Counted from the stretch's first letter, positions 1-9,479 are shown. The stretch: DNA of 64,000 nucleotides from Hirschia maritima DSM 19733 (GCF_000378345.1 NZ_KB899544.1:868001-932000), one strand, 5' to 3'. Notes: generated by a model not told the origin, from the letters alone. Numbers and translations are program-made.

Positions 1-2
1 GG

Positions 3-869
3 AACCGAAATGAAGCACATGCTGTCTATAATTTCTCATTGCCTCCCTTGATATTACAGGCCTTGTTGAGCGGATCTTCTAAGCACTTAAATCAGTGGCA
101 AATGGCGATGCCACCAGCGCAAATGGGGTGTGCTTATTTGAACTTCTCAGCGTCGCATGATGGTATAGGAATGCGTCCAGCTGAAGGTCTTCTGGATGAA
201 GAAGAGATTGATGACGTCATCGAAACGGTCAAGTCTTTTGGCGGTTTGGTGTCCATGCGATCTACACCTGATGGCGGGCAAAAACCTTATGAGCTGAATG
301 TCACGTTTTTTGATGCTCTAAAGGGGACGTTGAAAGGCGAGGATGAATATCAACTGGAACGCTTTTTATGTAGTCAATCTATCGTGATGGCATTGGAAGG
401 AATACCAGCATTTTACATTCACTCCCTCATCGGTACGAACAATCATATGGCCGGCGTTGAGAAAACGGGTGTAAATCGAGCTATCAATCGAAAGCGTTGG
501 AATTATCCTGAACTTATAGAATTGTTGGATGATGAAAACAGCATGCATGCGCGCGTGTTAACTGCAATGAAAGAACGCATACAGATACGTCGCAAGCAGG
601 AAGCATTCCACCCCAATGCGACGCAATTCACTATGCAATTAGGCGACAAAATTTTTGGTTTTTGGCGCCAAAGTTATGATCGCGCACAATCTATATTTGC
701 ACTCCATAATGTCTCTAATGAAGAGCTGCACATTCCGGCTGTTTCAATCAATTTGATCGGTGGCCATGATTGGTATGATTTACTTTCCGGCGAAAAAATC
801 AACGAACATATGAGCGACATATCTTTCGCCCCATATCAATGTCGTTGGATTACGAATAGAAGTGAATAA
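3..869 (+). CDS. GH13 glucosylglycerate/sucrose phosphorylase, 5'-truncated by the window edge
   Basis: The frame is open to the left edge, so this is the C-terminal 288 residues of a longer enzyme. It begins with NEAHAVYNFSLPPL and later ASHDGIGMRP, both typical of GH13 subfamily 18 phosphorylases; the Asp of SHDG is the transition-state stabiliser. The nucleophile and acid/base residues lie upstream, outside the window. These enzymes split a glucoside with phosphate to give glucose 1-phosphate. The nearby glucosylphosphoglycerate synthase, phosphatase and glycerate kinase genes make glucosylglycerate a better substrate guess than sucrose. Substrate assignment is inference; family membership is strong. 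Confidence 0.85.
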   Translation, partial: NRNEAHAVYNFSLPPLILQALLSGSSKHLNQWQMAMPPAQMGCAYLNFSASHDGIGMRPAEGLLDEEEIDDVIETVKSFGGLVSMRSTPDGGQKPYELNVTFFDALKGTLKGEDEYQLERFLCSQSIVMALEGIPAFYIHSLIGTNNHMAGVEKTGVNRAINRKRWNYPELIELLDDENSMHARVLTAMKERIQIRRKQEAFHPNATQFTMQLGDKIFGFWRQSYDRAQSIFALHNVSNEELHIPAVSINLIGGHDWYDLLSGEKINEHMSDISFAPYQCRWITNRSE

Positions 870-947
870 AAATCAATTTTAAGTAGATTATTGATTTTTT
901 GTAACGCTAAGGTATACCTGAAACCTAATGTATTTGGGGAGGACGCA

Positions 948-1478
948 ATGAAACCAATTGCCTTTAGTATGATCTGCGCAGCGGCTTTTACATTTTCAGC
1001 CTATGCAGAAAATGATCTTGATGATGAAATTAATGGTTTGAAACAACGTGTTTTAAAGTTGGAAACAAAGGTGGAAAGTATAGGCTCCACTTCTATGCCT
1101 TTCACGTACGTTGGTGAATCTAAACGTATTGCGGGTGTTAGTTTCACATTGCAAGGCTGTGAATTTGTTGCTGAAAGCATGTCCTGTTTCATCATTATTG
1201 AAAATGACGAAAATGCTACAACAGTGAGTTTAGATGAAGTGAAGGTGCAATCATCAAATAATGATTGGTATCAATCACGGCAAATCTCACACACAGTTGC
1301 CGGATACAGAACTTTTGGCAGCAATACTCTTCATATTCCATTGGCGAAAAATGAAACCAAACAATATGTCGTTTATGTAAACGAACTTGATAGTGCAGAT
1401 AGTTTTGGCCTTCAGGTTGAAGTGTCCGGGTACAAAATTCGAGAAACAATATTCTTCAGAGGAATATCTTTACAATAG
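948..1478 (+). CDS. Secreted protein with N-terminal coiled coil, unknown function
   Basis: The ATG at 948 follows GGGGAGGA with a short spacer and starts a classic signal peptide (MKPIAFSMICAAAFTFSAYA, cut before EN), so I prefer it to the earlier frame-open TTG-type start. The mature protein of about 156 residues opens with a heptad-like stretch (ending LETKVESI), then a beta-rich domain with two cysteines about 13 residues apart that could form a periplasmic disulfide. I do not recognise a family. It lies downstream of the phosphorylase in the same direction and converges on gpgS; no functional link is evident. Confidence 0.7.
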   Translation: MKPIAFSMICAAAFTFSAYAENDLDDEINGLKQRVLKLETKVESIGSTSMPFTYVGESKRIAGVSFTLQGCEFVAESMSCFIIIENDENATTVSLDEVKVQSSNNDWYQSRQISHTVAGYRTFGSNTLHIPLAKNETKQYVVYVNELDSADSFGLQVEVSGYKIRETIFFRGISLQ

Positions 1479-1555
1479 GTCGGGGTTAATTTTCTTTTGA
1501 AAACATGCGCTTGGGAGAGGGGGGATGGACCTCTCCCTGCAGATGACTTTGGTGG

Positions 1556-2782
1556 TTAACTTGCGCCAAACTCCTCATTGTCCAATACGATTGCGTCAGA
1601 CATAACCCGCATAAGGTCTTGGTCTGCGGCATGTACGCGGCTCCAATTTGGAATAAATGGTGTCTCCATTGGGTTTTCTAAGAAAACTTCACCGGCTTCC
1701 ATAATATTTGAAGCAAACAATTCTACTGATTTTTCGGCGGCGTGACGATCCACGTGCAGACCGTTCATTAAAGCGTCATTATAGTAGCTCTCGATGAGAT
1801 CTAACGCGATGCGATAATATGTGGCTTTCAAAGACCGAAAGGTTTCCATGTTGAAAACGGTGCCGTCAGCAGCGAGTTTTCTATATAGCGCTTTGCAGAT
1901 ATCGATAGACATTCGCGAAAGGCCGGTGGAGGCGTCTTGCTCGGATAAAGGCTGATGTTTGTGGTCATACGCATCTGAAATTTCGACCTGACACGTTGTT
2001 TTGGGGCTGAGGTTACGCCAAGCTTCAGAAAGAACACCTATTTCCAATCCCCAATCCGAAGGGATACGCATATCGTGGAGAATAGATGTTCGCATCGCAA
2101 ACTCACCTGCTAGCGGATACCGAAATGCGGATAAATAGTTGAGGTAATCTCGTTCGCCTATAACTTTGGTAAGTGCCATCAAAATAGGAGTAACGAGGAG
2201 GCGGCTGACACGCCCATTGAATTTTCCATCAGCTATTCTTGGATAGAAACCTTTGGATAGAAGATATGAGAAGCTTGGGTTCGCGACTGGATAAAGTAGT
2301 TTCACGAGCATATCTTTTTTATAGGTCACAATATCGCAATCGTGTAGCGCGATTATATCACTGTCTCCGCAAGCCAAAGTGTATCCCATACAAAACCAAA
2401 CATTTCGTCCCTTGCCTGGCTCTATCGGAGATAAACCCATTTCAGCGAGGCGGATGTCGATGTCTTTTAGGCGTGGTCCATCATTCCAGAGAACTACGTG
2501 ATCTTGCGGTAAACGAGAGAAAAACTCTTTCGCGTGTCTGTATTCTGCTTCGTTGGCACGGTCCAATCCGATGACAATTTTATTGATGAATTTCGCTGTG
2601 CTAAGCTCATCGAGAATATTGCTGAGCGCATCGCCTTTGAGTTCCGAATAGAGCGAGGGCAGGATAAGAGTGATTTTGCGAGACTGTGAGAATTGCTCCA
2701 GTTCGCGTTCCATTGTTTCGGGTTTTACAATGCGTAGGTCATGTAATGTTGCGACGTGTCCATTTTGATGAAAATCAGCCAA
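1556..2782 (-). CDS. gpgS: Glucosyl-3-phosphoglycerate synthase (GT81)
   Basis: This predicted glycosyltransferase joins NDP-glucose and 3-phosphoglycerate to give glucosyl-3-phosphoglycerate. The N-terminus ADFHQNGHVATLHDL is the family signature, and ALHDCDIVTY holds the DxD-type metal site; PLAGEFAM and SDWGLEIGVL match the acceptor region of GT81. I start at TTG 2782, just before ADFHQNG and behind a GAGAAAG, which overlaps the upstream phosphatase gene by 8 bases. A TTG at 2836 would add 18 residues but has no ribosome site. It is the third gene of the run kinase-phosphatase-synthase on the minus strand. Sugar specificity (glucose versus mannose) is inferred. Confidence 0.88.
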   Translation of the reverse strand: MADFHQNGHVATLHDLRIVKPETMERELEQFSQSRKITLILPSLYSELKGDALSNILDELSTAKFINKIVIGLDRANEAEYRHAKEFFSRLPQDHVVLWNDGPRLKDIDIRLAEMGLSPIEPGKGRNVWFCMGYTLACGDSDIIALHDCDIVTYKKDMLVKLLYPVANPSFSYLLSKGFYPRIADGKFNGRVSRLLVTPILMALTKVIGERDYLNYLSAFRYPLAGEFAMRTSILHDMRIPSDWGLEIGVLSEAWRNLSPKTTCQVEISDAYDHKHQPLSEQDASTGLSRMSIDICKALYRKLAADGTVFNMETFRSLKATYYRIALDLIESYYNDALMNGLHVDRHAAEKSVELFASNIMEAGEVFLENPMETPFIPNWSRVHAADQDLMRVMSDAIVLDNEEFGAS

Positions 2783-3611
2783 TGTCTTTCTCGCTTTTGT
2801 TGTTTTGTGAGGGGCGGCTTTGGGGTGTGAAGCCAAGTTGGGAGGATATAAAATTTAATACTGCGTCATTCCAACCAGCAGGACCTTGTTTGGTTGTCCT
2901 AGAAATCCGATTGGTAGCTTCACCTGCTAAAGGTGGGATGTCGTTTCCATGATGGTTGTTGATGATGACGCCAAAATCAGTGTTTTCGAGCATTTCAATA
3001 TCATTTGGAGCATCGCCAAGTGATAGTGTCTTCGTTTGTGAACCAAACTGTTTGGTTATTTCGGAAACGCGTTGGCCTTTTGTTGCTCCAAAGGAAAGCG
3101 TCATGAAGCGTCCACCGTACCGGGTGTGGACGCCATGCTCAGTCAAATAATAGATGAAATCCTGCTTGGCTGTCTCTTCTCCCGTCCACAGTCCTGGTTC
3201 GGAAAACTGTCTTTGTGAAGCTAATATTGCTTGGTCTTTGGAGAGGTTTGTAATCTGGGAGATTTGATCGATCGTCCAATCATTAAATCCATTGTAGTGA
3301 CATCTCAATGAGGAGGGAGCGCTGGATATAATGCTAATGAGGCGATTGTAATCATCAGCTCCAATGTCAGATGCTTTTTGGCTACTAGCCGAAAGAACTC
3401 CTGCGCCATTTTCGACGATGGCTGGACAATTTTCGAATCCAAGTTCTGATCGCAATGACAGAAGTTCTGCAGCCGTCTTTGAGCTGGCAAGGATGAGTGG
3501 AATGTTGAGTTGTTTAAGTGCGTCCAGCGCGGGAAGGGCTTCTTCATAAGAATAGGAAGAGTGATCGAGAAGGGTGCCATCTAAATCGGTGAAAACGATA
3601 GCGCTAGTCAT
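2775..3611 (-). CDS. Glucosyl/mannosyl-3-phosphoglycerate phosphatase, HAD superfamily
   Basis: This 278-residue HAD-IIB-type phosphatase has motif I TDLDGTLLD at the start and motif IV LGDAPNDIEML near residue 210, in the pattern of the mannosyl-3-phosphoglycerate phosphatase family. It would remove the phosphate from the gpgS product to release glucosylglycerate. The ATG at 3611 is preceded by GAGGA and overlaps the end of the kinase gene by 8 bases; the ORF could extend seven codons further but that lacks support. Tight overlaps on both sides indicate translational coupling in a three-gene operon. The family call is firm and the exact substrate rests on context. Confidence 0.87.
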   Translation of the reverse strand: MTSAIVFTDLDGTLLDHSSYSYEEALPALDALKQLNIPLILASSKTAAELLSLRSELGFENCPAIVENGAGVLSASSQKASDIGADDYNRLISIISSAPSSLRCHYNGFNDWTIDQISQITNLSKDQAILASQRQFSEPGLWTGEETAKQDFIYYLTEHGVHTRYGGRFMTLSFGATKGQRVSEITKQFGSQTKTLSLGDAPNDIEMLENTDFGVIINNHHGNDIPPLAGEATNRISRTTKQGPAGWNDAVLNFISSQLGFTPQSRPSQNNKSEKDIG

Positions 3612-4419
3612 TGGCAATAGTCCTGTCCTCAAATTTTAAGACAGCACGGTTTTCATCAACAAAAAGCTGTGCCCCAGTCTTTTTTTGCCCGTTAAGCATG
3701 CGTTTTGTTAGGCGTTCATAATATTGAATGAAGTTTTTCACCCAATCGCGCTTTTCGTCATGGAGCGTACCTTTTGCTAGGCCTAAGGTTGTTTCCTCTT
3801 GTTCAATTCTCCATTGAAGAACGGTTTCAAAGCTTGGAGCATTTAAATGAAAGAAATGAGGCGAAAGATCCCATAATAATTTGTAAGGACCAGCGAGTTG
3901 CTCTTCTTGATAATTTTGCCATTCTTTCGCGTGCGGTAGGCGTTCTACATCATTAATAGGAGGGAGGGGTGAGTTTGTCATTTCAGCGCTTGCGCCAACC
4001 AACCACCCTTCTACAATGATTGCTTTAGGGCTTCCTGAGAATGTCCTGAACTCGTCGGGATGCACGCGGTCATCAATCTTTTTGTCGAAAACTGGGATTG
4101 TGATTATTGAGCTTTCTGTTGCTGACCGCAGTGCCGTGATTGTTGTATTGAGTAGGTCAAGATCATGAGTTCCTGGCGGGCCGCGAGTCTCAAATAGAGG
4201 AGAGACTTTTTGCGCTAAAGACATTCTCTCTTTTTTTGTCAGATAAAACTCATCGATACCTAAAATGGCTATTTGATTATCAAAAGCCTTACATATGGCG
4301 TTCATCGCTGTGGACTTCCCGATGCCCTGTGCGCCCGATACGAAAATCAATGGAATGTCGTCAGATGTATTAATGATATTGGTGATCCAATTTGTGAAAT
4401 GGATATCAATATCTGACAT
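3604..4419 (-). CDS. D-glycerate 3-kinase (P-loop, plant GLYK/YggC type)
   Basis: This 271-residue P-loop kinase has Walker A GAQGIGKST near residue 33, then the family segments GIDEFYLTKKER, ETRGPPGTHD and IVEGWLVG. Homologues phosphorylate D-glycerate to 3-phosphoglycerate, which is both a glycolytic intermediate and the acceptor used by gpgS. In this setting it would recapture the glycerate released when the phosphorylase breaks down glucosylglycerate. It is the first gene of the minus-strand operon, with 190 bases of noncoding DNA before it that must hold the promoter. Confidence 0.87.
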   Translation of the reverse strand: MSDIDIHFTNWITNIINTSDDIPLIFVSGAQGIGKSTAMNAICKAFDNQIAILGIDEFYLTKKERMSLAQKVSPLFETRGPPGTHDLDLLNTTITALRSATESSIITIPVFDKKIDDRVHPDEFRTFSGSPKAIIVEGWLVGASAEMTNSPLPPINDVERLPHAKEWQNYQEEQLAGPYKLLWDLSPHFFHLNAPSFETVLQWRIEQEETTLGLAKGTLHDEKRDWVKNFIQYYERLTKRMLNGQKKTGAQLFVDENRAVLKFEDRTIAND

Positions 4420-4609
4420 ATGCTAGAGCTCCCAATGAACAGTTCAACTGATGCTATGAAGCTAGGTTAGGTTGAGTTTATCAAGTAAAACTATGGTATT
4501 GGAGTGATGTCTGCCTAATTTTTGGGCGATATTTTTGCATAAAAATTGGGCGTGGGTTGATTGTGGGCGAGAACCAATTTTCTTGCGCTAAGAAGAAAAA
4601 ACTCCAATT

Positions 4610-6421
4610 TTATTGTTTGCGTCTCTGACTGTGTAAGTCATCCAACGTTACTTTTACATAACTTCCTGGCGCGTGGGTAGCATTCTCTAAAAGTCCCGGT
4701 GGCATGGTTTTATTGCCTGATTTATCACTCAGCCATTCTGCAAGTGCAGGCCACCAGCTTTGCTTTTTATATGTCGCTGATTCTTTCCATTCCGCACCCG
4801 TTTGAAGATTGGGGTCGCCCGCGCTCCAGTGGCCATATTTGTTGTTGCGTGGCGGGTTAACTACCCCCGCAATGTGTCCAGCCTCAGCCATAATAAACTT
4901 TGTATGACCGCCAAATAGGTGCCGCCCGCGATAGACTGACTCAAACGGCGATATGTGGTCTGCTTCAGCGGCATGAATGAACACTGGCCATTGGATGTCT
5001 TTTAAGCTAATTTTCTCGTCAAACAGATAGAATTCACCTTTTGCAAGTTGGTTTTCAACATAGAAGTTTTGAAGGTATCCAAGATGCAAAGGTCCAGGGA
5101 TGTTTGTTTGATCGCTATTCCAATAAAGTAGGTCAAACGGTCTAGCTTTTTTGCCTAACAAATAATTGTCTTCAACAAATTGCCAAACGAGCCTTTGCGG
5201 CCGCAAAGCATTAAACCCGTCTGCCATTAATTCGCCGGGCATGATGCCACGGTTTTTAACTATCGCAGCAGCAGTTTCTGAAAACGTTTTTTCATTGATT
5301 AGGGCTTGCAGCATTCCAGCGTCTGAAAAGTCTGTTTGGGCAGCCATGAAGGTAAGACTATTTACGCGCTGGTCTTTTTTCTTGGCAAGGAAACCGGCGA
5401 GAGTGGATAGCATGGTTCCACCAATGCAGTACCCAGCAATATTGATCGGTTGGTTGTGGATTTTGAAGACTTGATCAATCGCTGCAAGTCCGCCCAAAGC
5501 AGCGTAATTATCCCAGTCTAGATCACGCGTGATGTCGTCTGCGCTGCGCCAAGAGATGATGTAAACCGTGAAACCTTGATCCCTGAGCCAGGCAACGAGA
5601 GAGTTTTTTTCCTGTAAGTCCAAAACATAATATTTGTTGATCCATGGTGGGAATATCAGAAGCGGTCGCTCATAAACTTCTTCTTGAGTTGGATTGAAAC
5701 GGATCAATTCAATCAATTCGTTTTTAAAGATTACCTGTCCTTCAGTAGTCGCAACGTTTTTTCCAATTTCAAAAGCAGAAGTATCGCATTGAGAAATATT
5801 GAGATGATGGAAATCTGCATCATAGTCGCGTTGAAGGTTTTCTAGACCAGCCTGAAGAGATGCACCTTCGGTGTCGACGAACTTTTGTATTGCGACCGGA
5901 TTTGTGAAAAAATTGTTCGCAGGTGAAATCAACGACATAAATTGATGAAGATGGTGTTGGACTTCTTTTTGTTCCAGATCAGACAAGTTTTCAGCTTCCA
6001 GAACCAAATCCCTAATCCATTCATACAGGACCATGTATGATTGGCTGATAAAATCGAACAGGGGGTATTTGCGCCATAATTCGTTTTCGAACCGTGGATT
6101 GGTGAGGCGACCATCATTTGGGGTTTGATCTTCTTGATTTTCTGGTTGCAAAGTCATGCTGGCAACATTTGCTAGCCGTTTGGCTAATTCTTGTTGTGCT
6201 TCAACATATTTTTTTCCTTCATTGCCGAGGCCGCGTTGAAGGGCTTCCATTGCCAGCGCAATATGGACAGGGCTTGTTGCTGCAGGGCCTTCTTCATATG
6301 TTATCTGAGTGAGTAGTTTGTGAAACTCAGTTGCAAGCAGAGTTAGACGTTCTTTCAAGTCCGAATTTGAGTCAGATTTAGAAAAATCTGGGTTTTGAGC
6401 TTTATCATATGCCTTGGTCAC
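4610..6421 (-). CDS. phaC: Class I polyhydroxyalkanoate synthase
   Basis: This enzyme polymerises (R)-3-hydroxyacyl-CoA into storage polyester at the granule surface. At 603 residues it has the class I length. The lipase-like box GYCIGG carries the catalytic Cys332, and the triad is completed by Asp488 (AAEADHIS) and His516 (EAGHIAGV). Frame and motifs are intact. The start is GTG at 6421 with no strong ribosome site; no better internal start is obvious. It stands alone and is transcribed away from the lipoprotein gene at 6496; no phasin or phaR gene lies beside it in the window. Confidence 0.95.
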   Translation of the reverse strand: MTKAYDKAQNPDFSKSDSNSDLKERLTLLATEFHKLLTQITYEEGPAATSPVHIALAMEALQRGLGNEGKKYVEAQQELAKRLANVASMTLQPENQEDQTPNDGRLTNPRFENELWRKYPLFDFISQSYMVLYEWIRDLVLEAENLSDLEQKEVQHHLHQFMSLISPANNFFTNPVAIQKFVDTEGASLQAGLENLQRDYDADFHHLNISQCDTSAFEIGKNVATTEGQVIFKNELIELIRFNPTQEEVYERPLLIFPPWINKYYVLDLQEKNSLVAWLRDQGFTVYIISWRSADDITRDLDWDNYAALGGLAAIDQVFKIHNQPINIAGYCIGGTMLSTLAGFLAKKKDQRVNSLTFMAAQTDFSDAGMLQALINEKTFSETAAAIVKNRGIMPGELMADGFNALRPQRLVWQFVEDNYLLGKKARPFDLLYWNSDQTNIPGPLHLGYLQNFYVENQLAKGEFYLFDEKISLKDIQWPVFIHAAEADHISPFESVYRGRHLFGGHTKFIMAEAGHIAGVVNPPRNNKYGHWSAGDPNLQTGAEWKESATYKKQSWWPALAEWLSDKSGNKTMPPGLLENATHAPGSYVKVTLDDLHSQRRKQ

Positions 6422-6495
6422 GCTAATCAGACTTTCGGTACGTATTTCAATTGCATTCAGATTTATAAGAATGGCTTGAGGTTAGGGGTCTACAT

Positions 6496-6855
6496 ATGTT
6501 CAAATTTTGTCGAATTGCGAGCGTGTTGGCAATCCCTGTTTTGGTCGCATCTTGTGCATCTGGTGTTGAAACACGTGTAGAACAGGCCGAAGAAAATGCT
6601 CCCAATTGGTATGAGCAGAAAAAAGAAGAAGTTTTGGGGCGCGGATATCCAGAGTTTTCTAGTATTCCAACCGAATCGCCTCGTGGTCCAATTCCGCAAG
6701 AAATTCTTGATGGTGAAGCCGATATCGACGCCCAATTGGAAGCTCTGAAAGTTGACCCCAAAGCAAAGACGCCCGAGGAAGATGGATTAGAAAATCCGAG
6801 CGAATGGGCACAAAAAAAGCGCGAAGAGATCGAAAAAGGCCTTCTTGAAGACTAA
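6496..6855 (+). CDS. Small acidic/basic lipoprotein, unknown function
   Basis: This 119-residue protein begins with a lipoprotein signal ending LVASC (Cys20), so it should be lipidated and anchored facing the periplasm. The mature part is charged and holds two similar segments, NWYEQKKEEVLG near residue 35 and EWAQKKREEIEK near residue 106, which look like a diverged internal repeat with a conserved Trp. It is divergent from phaC across 74 bases. Small lipoproteins of this look recur in alphaproteobacteria, but I cannot name a function. Confidence 0.8.
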   Translation: MFKFCRIASVLAIPVLVASCASGVETRVEQAEENAPNWYEQKKEEVLGRGYPEFSSIPTESPRGPIPQEILDGEADIDAQLEALKVDPKAKTPEEDGLENPSEWAQKKREEIEKGLLED

Positions 6856-6898
6856 AATTGCGCAGACTGTCATATTTTACGTGCAATGTATGAAGCTA

Positions 6899-6945
6899 GA
6901 GTCTATGAGGCTCTAGGTTAACGCTTCCGCAATCCTGCGGAGCCC
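6899..6945 (+). promoter_or_regulatory. Two hairpins in the leader of the aminotransferase gene
   Basis: AGAGTCTATGAGGCTCT can fold with a 6-bp stem, followed closely by CCGCAATCCTGCGG with a 5-bp stem. Both lie between the lipoprotein stop and the aminotransferase ATG. There is no U-tract, so this is not an intrinsic terminator. It may be a structured 5' leader or chance; no known riboswitch consensus fits. Confidence 0.25.
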
Positions 6946-6972
6946 AAGAAAGGTATTATTATTGGTGTTGAA

Positions 6973-8184
6973 ATGAAGTTGGAATTTCACAAGATCAGAC
7001 GTCTTCCCCCTTACGTATTCGAGCAGGTCAACCGTAAAGCGGCCGAGCTACGAGCGGCGGGCGCGGACATTATTGATCTTGGTATGGGAAATCCTGATCT
7101 TCCAACGCCAAAACATATAATCGATAAACTTTGTGAGACCGCTTACAAGCCAAAAACGAATCGTTATTCGGCTTCAAGGGGGATTCCTGGACTAAGAAAA
7201 GCCGCAGCAGCTTATTATGATCGCCGTTTTGGCGTGAAGCTGGATGCAAATAAACAGGTTGTTGCAACGCTTGGGTCTAAAGAAGGGTTCGCTAATCTTG
7301 CTCAGGCGATTTCTGCGCCTGGTGATGTGATTATTGCGCCGAACCCGTCTTATCCATTGCATACATTTGGTTTTTTGATTGCCGGTGCTTCAATGCGGCA
7401 TATCAAAGCTGAAACGCCTGAAGAATATTTAGCAGGAATGGATAAGGCAATTCGTCATTCTGTTCCAAAACCGACTGCGATGGTTTTGTGTTATCCAGCA
7501 AATCCTACGGCGCAAGTAGCTGATTTGGATTTCTATAAAGAAGCTGTGCGTATAGCCAAAAAGCATGAGATTTGGATTTTATCTGACCTCGCTTATACAG
7601 AGATTTATTTCGATGATCCGCCGCCATCCGTTCTTCAAGTTGATGGCGCGATGGACATTGCCATTGAGACGACTTCTTTGTCGAAAACTTATGCTATGGC
7701 AGGTTGGAGAATGGGATTTGCTGCGGGGAATGAGCGTCTCGTTGCCGCGCTAGCTCGTGTTAAATCTTATTTGGATTATGGGGCGTTTACACCGGTTCAG
7801 GTCGCGGCAGCTGCCGCATTGAACGGCCCACAAGACTGTGTTGTGGAGATGCGGGAGATTTACCGCTCACGTCGTGATGTGTTGATTGAAAGCTTCACGC
7901 GCGCAGGGTGGGAAGTTCCATCTCCACGAGCTTCAATGTTTGCTTGGGTGCCTATCCCCGAAGAGTTTAAGCACCTTGGGTCCTTAGACTTTTCATTGCG
8001 CTTGATTGAGCAAGCCCATGTCGCGGTAGCACCAGGAGCCGGTTTTGGCGAGTATGGTGACGGTCATGTGCGTATTGCTTTAGTTGAGAATGAGCAACGT
8101 ATTAGGCAAGCAGCAAGAAATATTCGCCGCTTCATTGAAGCTGGACCAGATAATTCAGAACCAGTCATCACAGCTGGGGAGTAA
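6973..8184 (+). CDS. PLP aminotransferase, AlaC / LL-diaminopimelate aminotransferase-like
   Basis: This class I/II fold-type I aminotransferase has 403 residues. It shows DLGMGNPDLPTP near residue 37, YPANPTAQ near residue 176, and the PLP lysine Lys238 in SLSKTYAMAGWRMGF. Proteins of this branch are labelled LL-DAP aminotransferase or, in Escherichia coli, glutamate-pyruvate aminotransferase AlaC; the sequence alone does not decide. It sits five bases before hom, an arrangement common in alphaproteobacteria, so co-transcription and a role in aspartate-family or alanine metabolism are likely. Confidence 0.85.
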   Translation: MKLEFHKIRRLPPYVFEQVNRKAAELRAAGADIIDLGMGNPDLPTPKHIIDKLCETAYKPKTNRYSASRGIPGLRKAAAAYYDRRFGVKLDANKQVVATLGSKEGFANLAQAISAPGDVIIAPNPSYPLHTFGFLIAGASMRHIKAETPEEYLAGMDKAIRHSVPKPTAMVLCYPANPTAQVADLDFYKEAVRIAKKHEIWILSDLAYTEIYFDDPPPSVLQVDGAMDIAIETTSLSKTYAMAGWRMGFAAGNERLVAALARVKSYLDYGAFTPVQVAAAAALNGPQDCVVEMREIYRSRRDVLIESFTRAGWEVPSPRASMFAWVPIPEEFKHLGSLDFSLRLIEQAHVAVAPGAGFGEYGDGHVRIALVENEQRIRQAARNIRRFIEAGPDNSEPVITAGE

Positions 8185-8189
8185 GTAAA

Positions 8190-9479
8190 ATGACAGAGAA
8201 AAAGACTCTTCGCCTCGGTATTGCTGGGCTGGGAAATGTTGGTGTTGGACTTGTGAAACTTGTTCAAGGCCAACAGGAATTACGATTGGCAGGAAATCTT
8301 GAAATTTCGGCAGTGTCAGCGCGTAGCAAAACGCGTGATCGCGGAATTGATGTGTCTGGTTATGGGTGGGAAGATGACCCGGTAAAGCTGGCGACATCAG
8401 ATGATGTTGATGTTTTCGTGGAATTGATCGGTGGATCGGATGGTCCTGCACGCGCATCAATTGAAGCCGCGTTGAGAGCCGGAAAGCATGTCGTAACAGC
8501 TAATAAAGCTGTGATTGCTGAGCACGGAGCATTGCTTGCTGAATTGGCGGAAGAGAACAATGTGCATCTCTTATTTGATGCTGCGGTTGCTGGTGGTGTG
8601 CCGATTGTCCGTGTATTGCGTGATAGTTTGTCTAGTGTGGATGTGCAGCGTGTTTCAGGGATACTGAACGGGACGTGTAACTACATTCTGACAGAAATGC
8701 TTGCGACTGGGCAGGAATATACTCCAGTATTGGCTGACGCTCAAAAATTGGGATATGCCGAAGCAGATCCATATCTTGATGTGTCCGGAATGGATGCTGC
8801 TCACAAAGCTCTCATTCTCTCAGTGATTGCTTTTGGGGCCAAACCAGATTTTTCTAAAGTCCGTGTTTCAGGTGTGGATCAGATTGATGGGCTTGATATC
8901 AAGTTTGCAGACAAAATGGGGTACCGTATCCGTCTGGTTACTGAGTCTACAAAAAGCGAGAGTGGTGTACGTTGCTCAGTAGCTCCAGCTCTGTTTAAGG
9001 TTGATCACCCCTTGGCGCAGATTTCTGGACCGACCAATGCTATTATGGTTGAGGGTGATCCAGTGGGAAGTGTTACAATGGCTGGCCCTGGAGCAGGTGA
9101 AGGGCCAACTGCTTCCGCGGTAATGGGCGACATAACAAGAATTTTTCAAGGTCCTGCAACACCTCCATTTGGAACATCAGTTTCTGAATTGAATGCGGAA
9201 ATGATTCAATCATCAGGGGAAAACACTCAAAGTGTTTGGTTTATCCGCACGAAGTTGTCAGATAAATCGGGTGCATTGGCAGAATTGTCAAAAGCGTTTG
9301 CGCTGTGTGAAGTTTCTGTTGATCAAATGCACCAAGATTCAAGTGCTGGAGAAGCAGCTGCACCGATTGCAATTATGACGCATCCGTGTACACGCAAAGC
9401 TGCTGAGGCTGCTGCTTCGATGATTGAAAAACTTGATGCGTGCGTAGATAAACCGCGTGTGTTAAGAGTTGAGGCATGA
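8190..9479 (+). CDS. hom: Homoserine dehydrogenase
   Basis: It reduces aspartate semialdehyde to homoserine on the route to threonine and methionine. The N-terminal Rossmann fold shows GLGNVGVGLVKL; GILNGTCNYILTEM and the region ending DVSGMDAAHKALIL are signature segments of the catalytic domain. Residues from about 350 (SVWFIRTKLSDKSGALAELS) form a C-terminal ACT domain, the usual site of threonine feedback. The length of 429 residues is normal. It follows the aminotransferase by five bases and precedes glpX by 53 bases holding a short hairpin. Confidence 0.95.
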   Translation: MTEKKTLRLGIAGLGNVGVGLVKLVQGQQELRLAGNLEISAVSARSKTRDRGIDVSGYGWEDDPVKLATSDDVDVFVELIGGSDGPARASIEAALRAGKHVVTANKAVIAEHGALLAELAEENNVHLLFDAAVAGGVPIVRVLRDSLSSVDVQRVSGILNGTCNYILTEMLATGQEYTPVLADAQKLGYAEADPYLDVSGMDAAHKALILSVIAFGAKPDFSKVRVSGVDQIDGLDIKFADKMGYRIRLVTESTKSESGVRCSVAPALFKVDHPLAQISGPTNAIMVEGDPVGSVTMAGPGAGEGPTASAVMGDITRIFQGPATPPFGTSVSELNAEMIQSSGENTQSVWFIRTKLSDKSGALAELSKAFALCEVSVDQMHQDSSAGEAAAPIAIMTHPCTRKAAEAAASMIEKLDACVDKPRVLRVEA

